Source: a virus. Taken from it: DNA of 23,921 nt. Made by a program: the position numbers and the translations under genes. Position 1 is the stretch's first letter. Each line of letters opens with the position of its first letter. The notes below the pieces were generated by a model. The model was given only the letters and a program-made list of their open reading frames with translations. It searched no databases and had not been told where the DNA came from. Below are positions 18,715 through 23,921 of the stretch, piece after piece. The DNA lies in IMG/VR virus record IMGVR_UViG_3300031951_001194, positions 1-23,921 of that record, one strand, 5' to 3'.

Positions 18715-20055
18715 TTATTTCGCATAACGAACTATGACTACGCCTGAACCGCCTGAACCAGACAGTGCGCTACCATTTCGAGCACCACCACCACCTGAAC
18801 CTGTTGTGACTTGCCCATTACCACCAGCAACAGATTGCAAACCACCTATGCCACCGCCACCTATACCACCAGCGCCAGCAGCATTATAGCCACCACCACC
18901 GCCGCCACCAGCAAGGTAATAAGCACCAGAAGAATTAAAGCCAACTCCTGTTACGGCGCCAATCTCATTGATAAACGTGGATGTAACGCCTGCTCCACCA
19001 TTTCCACCTGTATCGGCACCGTTAGTTGCATTACCGCCAACTGCACCCATACCACCACCGCCACCGCCACCGTTACCGGAGCCAGAAGATGATCCAGTTC
19101 CACCGTTAAATCCTTGAGAACCTGTGCCAACTAGTAAAGAAGAGGAGCCTGCTCCACCCATACCGCCACCACCACAACCGCCGTTTTGACCAGCAAGGCT
19201 TGCACCACCTGTAAACCAGCCACCGCCACCACCGCCTACTGATGCAGTAAGTGCTGCAAATTGTGAGTTTGTACCGTTGCTTGTCGCACCACCAGATGTG
19301 GTTCCCGCACCACCTGCTCCAACAGTGACTGTGTAATTTGTGGCAGTTAGTGACTGTGAGGTGTGTGTAAGTACGCCACCTGCACCACCACCACCTGCGT
19401 TAAAGTTACCACCTGAGCCACCACCTGCAACAACTAAAATGTCACAAGACAAAGATTGCTTAGGGATAAAGGCACCTGTTGCACCGAAGGTGTGGTACCA
19501 GTATTGTGAATCCTCTGTGATGATACCGCCAGTTGCTTTGGCAGCTCCTTGATCGGCATTTGCTATGCCGTAGAGTGTAAAAGTAGAATTTGCGCCAATA
19601 GATGCACCACTAATAGGCAACACTGTAATTGAGTTAATAGCAGCAGTACTGCGCCAAAGACCAACAGCTGCTTCAACTGTAGAAGATACAGCTGGAGTAT
19701 TGCGAATTAAAACTGTTTTATTAGTTGTAGTGTTTGAATAATTTTGTATCTGAGCAATTCCCATTGCTCTAGTCCCGACTGGTACTTGGGCAGCATAGCC
19801 AAGGAATCCAATAATCGCTGCATTTGATGCTCTTAAAGAACCAGCTGCCGATCCCGTACCGTATAACGCTGTATAAGAATAGTTGGTTGAAGTATCGCCA
19901 TTAAATTGCAGGGTAATAGAACCATTTGCTACAGCAGTTGTAGCGTCAGCTACTAAGATTAAGTCAGTGTATCCACTTGGAATAGAAGTGAAAGTAACGG
20001 AAGCAACAGTTGTGCTGATTGTTTTAGTATCGAGTGCGACGTATGTGTTTGGCAT
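18715..20055 (-). CDS. Tail fibre with polyglycine C-terminal domain (copy A)
   Basis: The 446-residue protein starts PNTYVALDTKTIS and is built like the gene at 17350: N-terminal domain ending STFTLYGIA (about 158-166), YWYHTF, DILVVAGGG, then a long glycine-rich stretch and the end GGSGVVIVRY. Together the two form a tandem duplication with diverged receptor-binding parts. The ATG overlaps the previous stop (TAATG). Variation in the glycine domain is expected to change receptor specificity, which is inference. Confidence 0.75.
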   Translation of the reverse strand: MPNTYVALDTKTISTTVASVTFTSIPSGYTDLILVADATTAVANGSITLQFNGDTSTNYSYTALYGTGSAAGSLRASNAAIIGFLGYAAQVPVGTRAMGIAQIQNYSNTTTNKTVLIRNTPAVSSTVEAAVGLWRSTAAINSITVLPISGASIGANSTFTLYGIANADQGAAKATGGIITEDSQYWYHTFGATGAFIPKQSLSCDILVVAGGGSGGNFNAGGGGAGGVLTHTSQSLTATNYTVTVGAGGAGTTSGGATSNGTNSQFAALTASVGGGGGGWFTGGASLAGQNGGCGGGGMGGAGSSSLLVGTGSQGFNGGTGSSSGSGNGGGGGGGMGAVGGNATNGADTGGNGGAGVTSTFINEIGAVTGVGFNSSGAYYLAGGGGGGGYNAAGAGGIGGGGIGGLQSVAGGNGQVTTGSGGGGARNGSALSGSGGSGVVIVRYAK

Positions 20056-20633
20056 TATTTCACCCCGTATAATGTGAATTGAGTGTACTGAGTAAAGTTT
20101 CCATTACTTGGCGTAAACGTAAAAGAATTAATAGCATTTGTTGAATAGTATCCACCAGATGATAGTTGCACTTCTCCACCATATCCAGCGATTGTTCCAT
20201 TGATATCAACGCCAGCAAGACTGCGAATAGTTTTATTTTTTGATACGTTAGCGTAATCTAGTGCATCAATAATAAAAACACCGAAAGCGCCTGATACGGT
20301 AGTTCCTAGTTTGAAGCTAAGGTTAATTGATGTCTGTGATGAAACACCACTTGCGCTTGCTCCCGTTCCATCTCCAGTAAGAATATGTGCTGAATAGTTA
20401 CTACCCGTATCGCCGTTTATTCTCATAGTCATTTGGTCATTACCATAAGTTCCACGAGATGATTGACCAACAGCCCTAACCTGCAAATGCTTATAGGTGT
20501 TTGGAATACCAGCAAAGGTGATACTTGAAACAGAGGTAGCACCTACCGTAATAGTACTCAAAGCATCATAGGCACCTTGTGGCTGCCATAGGTTGGCAGA
20601 CATTGCTGAAGCCATAATTCCTAGAATTGGCAT
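20055..20633 (-). CDS. Short fibre paralogue without polyglycine domain
   Basis: The 192-residue product (ATG at 20633 overlapping the upstream stop) has a 30-residue N-terminal helix and then the same beta domain as the two fibres: SVSSITFAGIP, YKHLQVRAVG, MRINGDTGSNYSAHIL and the ending FTLYGV. It lacks the glycine-rich part. An upstream start would add 22 residues without support. It probably forms a fibre knob or a short capping subunit. Confidence 0.7.
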   Translation of the reverse strand: MPILGIMASAMSANLWQPQGAYDALSTITVGATSVSSITFAGIPNTYKHLQVRAVGQSSRGTYGNDQMTMRINGDTGSNYSAHILTGDGTGASASGVSSQTSINLSFKLGTTVSGAFGVFIIDALDYANVSKNKTIRSLAGVDINGTIAGYGGEVQLSSGGYYSTNAINSFTFTPSNGNFTQYTQFTLYGVK

Positions 20634-21478
20634 TAAACGATGTCTCCAATCAAGGTCCAAGTATCGGTTGCTACCTTCACCAGCGTAGCCGCAGACCACT
20701 GTACACGCAGTTTGGTGCCAGTACCGTTTACAGTAACGCCAGTGTCACCGGCAACTGTTACCTGTCCTGCACCTATTGCTTGAATATTGATCTGTGCTCC
20801 AACTGCATAGGCAACCGAAGCATTAGTTGGCACTGTCAGTGTGATAGCAGAAGCATTAGATAGAGTTACCAACTTGCCATTGTCTGCAAGGACTGGAGTA
20901 TAAGTAGTTCCAGTCTGTGCATTAAGGGTAAGGTTGATAATTGATGTGCCGATAGTGGCACCATTAATTGTCGGGCTAGTTAAAGTTTTGTTAGTAAGAG
21001 TATCTGTAGTCGCCTTACCTACCAAGGTATCGGTTGCAGCAGGTAGCGTAAGGGTTGTAGTACCAGCTACTGCAGTTGCCTGCACTGTGGTAGTTCCAGA
21101 AGTTGATCCGCTAAATCCAAAGGATGCTACAGGTGAGGCATTGTTACGGAAGAAGATCAAGTCAGATGAGGTCAGTACGTGCTTGACGGATGCTCCAGCA
21201 GTATGTGATAAACCAGATACTCCAGCAGTTCCTGTTCCAGCCTGTCCTCGACTGATTGTTAGTGTGTCACCAGATACTTGCGTGACGAAGACAATCTCTT
21301 CGTTGACCGTATCTGCATCTAGTGCAACGGTGAAGATGTCTACGTTACCACCGGCTAAGGTAATACCACCCATTAGGGCTGTAGCGGTACCCGTTGCCAC
21401 TGTCATAGTAGTAGCAGTTGTGTTGATGCTACCAGCCAGCGTTGTCTCAACGCTAATAGAAGAATACTGTCTAGTCAT
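20633..21478 (-). CDS. Tail fibre protein with beta-rich C-terminal domain
   Basis: The 281-residue protein has an N-terminal strand-rich part (ETTLAGSINTTATTMTVA, FVTQVSGDTLTISRGQAGTG), a repeat-like middle (TDTLTNKTLTSPTINGA) and a C-terminal 105-residue domain ending VATDTWTLIGDIV. The C-terminal domain is closely similar to the one at the end of the collagen-like gene (23455-23921), with shared ITLTVP, GAGQV and LIGDIV or LIVGDIV strings. It is soluble with no enzyme motifs. TAATG joins it to the next gene. Confidence 0.75.
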   Translation of the reverse strand: MTRQYSSISVETTLAGSINTTATTMTVATGTATALMGGITLAGGNVDIFTVALDADTVNEEIVFVTQVSGDTLTISRGQAGTGTAGVSGLSHTAGASVKHVLTSSDLIFFRNNASPVASFGFSGSTSGTTTVQATAVAGTTTLTLPAATDTLVGKATTDTLTNKTLTSPTINGATIGTSIINLTLNAQTGTTYTPVLADNGKLVTLSNASAITLTVPTNASVAYAVGAQINIQAIGAGQVTVAGDTGVTVNGTGTKLRVQWSAATLVKVATDTWTLIGDIV

Positions 21479-21487
21479 TTATCTGCC

Positions 21488-22384
21488 TTACTTTGTATAG
21501 TGGATACGGATGGGGAACTTATCTTGAAGTTTAAGCGCTTCGTCATTGAGTCTTTGTTGATATAGAGCATAGATATAACGAGATGAAGCAACGCCTGCTG
21601 TGCTTGGAATCTTTGTATCGTTAAGATCAGCCTCTGCTGAACTCAGGTTAATACGACCAGCATCTACATATGAGAGCAACTTGTAACAGGCTCCGAGGAT
21701 TACTACCTCAACTGATGAACTAGGTAACCCTGTTACATCTGCATAATCGTCTGTGTTGTTATCTAAAGTATTAGGAGTAGTTGTGTAGTAGACCTGTACT
21801 GTTCGTCCAGGTTGGATATTCTCATAGATATTTACTGTGTTTGTTGTATTAAACGTTGCAATGTTTGCCATTGGGTCTGCACGCCAACGGTTGATAGGTA
21901 GCCATTCAAGGCTTGAACCTGTTGTCTGCCAAGACATATAAAGGATTGATTCGACATCATCTGGCAGGGTATATGTTGTCTGGCTTGCATTAAAGGTAAA
22001 GGTAGTTGAGGCAACTGACCAGAGCTTAGGATACAGGCTATTGATTACATCGTTGATAGCCTTCTTAATCATTGATCGTGGAAAGGTTGGACTAAGAGTT
22101 ACTTGAGCATATTGTGCGTGAGGTGAGGCTGGTGTGTTCTGGTAGCCTCGGCCAAATCCTGGAGCTGCATTAAGCGTGCTGCTTGCTTGGCTAAAGTTAT
22201 CAATCCAGATCAGTTCGTCATCAATTTCAATGATGCCTTTGGCTAGGTTAGAACTTGAGCCGATAGTTATAGCAGTAGCAGTAGATGATATAGCACTATT
22301 GAGATAGGTTATTCTATCTTGGCGCAGGGTATAACCTGCTAAAGATGAGCGAACCTCATCTATCATATCGCTAAGTGTTGGCAT
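21488..22384 (-). CDS. Phage structural protein, probable tail/connector
   Basis: The 298-residue protein starts with a helix (SDMIDEVRSSL) and a beta sandwich-like middle (ITIGSSSNLAKGIIEIDDELIW, FTFNASQTTYTLP), and ends in a helical region (SSRYIYALYQQRLNDEALKL). The pattern with a DDELIWID turn and a GFGRGYQNTPAS motif is common in phage tail or connector proteins. No enzyme motif is seen. It lies between glycosyltransferase and fibre genes, so I call it structural with low resolution. Confidence 0.6.
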   Translation of the reverse strand: MPTLSDMIDEVRSSLAGYTLRQDRITYLNSAISSTATAITIGSSSNLAKGIIEIDDELIWIDNFSQASSTLNAAPGFGRGYQNTPASPHAQYAQVTLSPTFPRSMIKKAINDVINSLYPKLWSVASTTFTFNASQTTYTLPDDVESILYMSWQTTGSSLEWLPINRWRADPMANIATFNTTNTVNIYENIQPGRTVQVYYTTTPNTLDNNTDDYADVTGLPSSSVEVVILGACYKLLSYVDAGRINLSSAEADLNDTKIPSTAGVASSRYIYALYQQRLNDEALKLQDKFPIRIHYTK

Positions 22385-23445
22385 TATTTCCTCTCATACC
22401 AGCCATCTCCCCATAGAGTCAGCAGTCTTGCAAAGTATTGCTCGTATTGTGGTGCAATAGCATCTAATGAATACAACGCTACTGCTCTCTTATGTATTGC
22501 TACTGGGTCTAAGTCCTTGACCCATTCTGTTGCTACTGCAAACTCCATTGCATTTCTGCAACGGTATCCAGTAACTCCATTTGGGTTAGTCTCAGTGAAG
22601 GCTCCCCAGTCCGTAGTAATGGTTGGAGTTCCGCAGGCTTGCGCCTCGATCACCACATTACCAAAAGGTTCTATGTAAAGCGTTGGAGCAAATAGGGCAA
22701 TAGCACCGCCCATTAACTTTGCTCGTTCTTCCGGACCAACAGGTCCTACCCATTCACCATATTCAATCTTTGGGTTATTGCCTGGGCCTGCCATAATCAA
22801 CTTAACGCCTAGCTCTTTACAGACGTGTTGTGCTACAACTAAACCTTTACGATCTACCATACGTCCTACGTATAGGTAGTAGTCTTCTTTCTTCTCCTGT
22901 AGCGGGAACATCTCTGGCTCTAAGTAACCAGGAATTACCGCATCATAGAAGTTACCATCTACCAGCGTAGGGTTCTTAAACATTGCATAGATGCTGTGCA
23001 TCCAAGCGTAAGACTCAAAAACCTTGTACTGGCTAAAGACTCCACCATAACCAACACCAAACTCTACGCTCATATAGTCTGGGTAAGCATCTGCAATAGG
23101 CTTCTGTGAATAGCCACCGATAAGACAGATAAAGTCTTTCTTCTGCAGGCGCTTGCCTAGTTGAATAATTGCGTTACTGTTAAAGATCTGCCAATGCGGT
23201 AGTGCATTATCAAAGGCAGCTTCTGTGTAGTGCTTACCATCGAGTGCTTCATCCTGCTGTTCTTTAGTGATGCAGGTAATTAACTCATCGCAAGGCGCTT
23301 CGTTATCTTCTCCAGCATAAAGATAGACCGTATGGCCTAGGTTCTTCATCATTATACAAAAGCGCCTTACCTTTTCAGTATAGGCACAGTTGACGTAATC
23401 TTTAGTTGTTTGTGTATGTGGCAGGCTTATGACGTGGAATCTCAT
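22384..23445 (-). CDS. Glycosyltransferase (GT4-like)
   Basis: The 353-residue protein is a GT-B fold glycosyltransferase. The C-terminal domain shows YLYVGRMVDRKG (about 191-202) and the E-x7-E nucleotide-sugar motif, Glu260 and Glu268 in IEPFGNVVIEAQACGTP, with a GAFTETN strand after it. The N-terminal domain is less conserved. It uses a nucleotide sugar donor; the acceptor is unknown. Its place among tail-fibre genes suggests that it glycosylates the fibres or a host surface polymer, while modification of phage DNA bases is another possibility. The stop overlaps the start of the next gene. Confidence 0.8.
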   Translation of the reverse strand: MRFHVISLPHTQTTKDYVNCAYTEKVRRFCIMMKNLGHTVYLYAGEDNEAPCDELITCITKEQQDEALDGKHYTEAAFDNALPHWQIFNSNAIIQLGKRLQKKDFICLIGGYSQKPIADAYPDYMSVEFGVGYGGVFSQYKVFESYAWMHSIYAMFKNPTLVDGNFYDAVIPGYLEPEMFPLQEKKEDYYLYVGRMVDRKGLVVAQHVCKELGVKLIMAGPGNNPKIEYGEWVGPVGPEERAKLMGGAIALFAPTLYIEPFGNVVIEAQACGTPTITTDWGAFTETNPNGVTGYRCRNAMEFAVATEWVKDLDPVAIHKRAVALYSLDAIAPQYEQYFARLLTLWGDGWYERK

Positions 23446-23454
23446 AGTGCGAGA

Positions 23455-23921
23455 TTATACTATGTCCCCAACGATCAAGAAGGTGTTGCTGGCCGTACAG
23501 ATCACTGTGGCGGCAGACTTATTAGTTCTCAACTTGGGAGCAGTTGTTGTGGCACCAGTTGAAAGGATAGTTACTCCAGCACCCTGAGCAAAGCTCACCT
23601 GACCTGCTCCATATTGAACTATATGGATCTGGTCATTAGCGCTAAAGACTGATGGTGGCACTGTAAGTGTGATAGCAGCAGCGTTATTAAGAGTAACGAT
23701 ATCGCTGAGATCGCCAATAACAAGTGTGTAAGAAGTACCAGTCTGGGTATTAAACCCTGCGATGTTACCAACACCAGTAGCGCCAGTTGGTCCAGTAGGA
23801 CCAGTTAAACCTGTTGGTCCTGTAGGACCTGTAGCACCAGCAGGTCCAGTAGCACCTGTTAATCCCGTAGGTCCAGTAGGGCCGATGTCACCCGTAGCAC
23901 CGATAGGGCCTGTAACACCAG
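23455..23921 (-). CDS. Collagen-like tail fibre, C-terminal part (cut by window edge)
   Basis: The frame runs off the right edge, so the N-terminus is missing. The visible N-terminal part consists of about 16 Gly-X-Y triplets of the type [10 protein letters not shown] and [10 protein letters not shown], the collagen-like triple helix. It is followed by a 100-residue beta domain ([31 protein letters not shown]) ending LIVGDIV, a close relative of the C-terminal domain at 20633-21478. Collagen-like phage fibres form trimeric shafts. A GTG in the middle of the frame is not a real start. Confidence 0.8.
   Translation of the reverse strand, partial: GVTGPIGATGDIGPTGPTGLTGATGPAGATGPTGPTGLTGPTGPTGATGVGNIAGFNTQTGTSYTLVIGDLSDIVTLNNAAAITLTVPPSVFSANDQIHIVQYGAGQVSFAQGAGVTILSTGATTTAPKLRTNKSAATVICTASNTFLIVGDIV

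Noticed and set aside
20934-21500. 188-codon plus-strand frame opposite the fibre gene
   Set aside because: Val/Pro/Ala-rich antisense shadow of the Thr/Ala-rich fibre sequence.
1-23921. CRISPR array, insertion sequence or integrase
   Set aside because: No spaced direct repeats, terminal inverted repeats with a transposase, or integrase motifs were seen.

Overview
The window is a piece of a tailed double-stranded DNA phage genome, most likely from a metagenome, and its host is probably an actinobacterium. The host call rests on a WhiB-family iron-sulfur regulator (10272-10538), a proteasome-beta-like Ntn hydrolase (12125-12679), and the general style of the phage genes. A freshwater planktonic actinobacterium is a plausible host, but this is inference. 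The left end cuts the terminase large subunit gene and the right end cuts a collagen-like tail fibre gene, so both edge genes are partial.

Layout. (1) 1-608, minus: 5' part of the terminase large subunit. (2) 609-1404: about 800 bp without a convincing gene, holding a cluster of hairpins, a CRP/GlxR-type palindrome, a C-rich block next to a four-run G-quadruplex motif, and an early promoter. (3) 1405-6078, plus: a packed early/accessory operon of mostly very small proteins joined by ATGA or TAATG overlaps, several with CxxC pairs. It ends in a nested set of overlapping genes (4311-4897), including a lytic-transglycosylase-like protein whose whole reading frame is overprinted, and a C5-cytosine methyltransferase split by a +1 frame change. 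(4) 6086-6134: hairpins between convergent operons. (5) 12679 down to 6141, minus: a replication, recombination and regulation operon containing a proteasome-like protease, a RecB/Cas4-like nuclease, WhiB, a RecA/DnaB-like ATPase, a resolvase-like nuclease, a two-piece primase (CHC2 then Toprim), a DUF1599/Nmad1 protein, a sigma-like protein, a PD-(D/E)XK-like protein and an FmdB-type zinc ribbon. (6) 12680-13400, plus: a short divergent island with its own promoter, a Cys-rich protein, an HNH endonuclease and a terminator. (7) 23921 down to 13487, minus: the late tail and lysis module. It holds a collagen-like fibre, a glycosyltransferase, structural proteins, three related fibre proteins (two with long polyglycine domains), small membrane proteins, a phage lipoprotein, a CHAP-type endolysin and a strong terminator.

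The early operon would be expressed from repeated extended -10 promoters. The minus operon starting at 12679 supplies DNA replication and appears to start from a leaderless promoter. The late operon builds and decorates the tail fibres and lyses the cell. The most unusual signals are the dense overprinting at 4311-5600, the phage proteasome-like hydrolase with a leaderless promoter, and the regulatory architecture at 609-1404.
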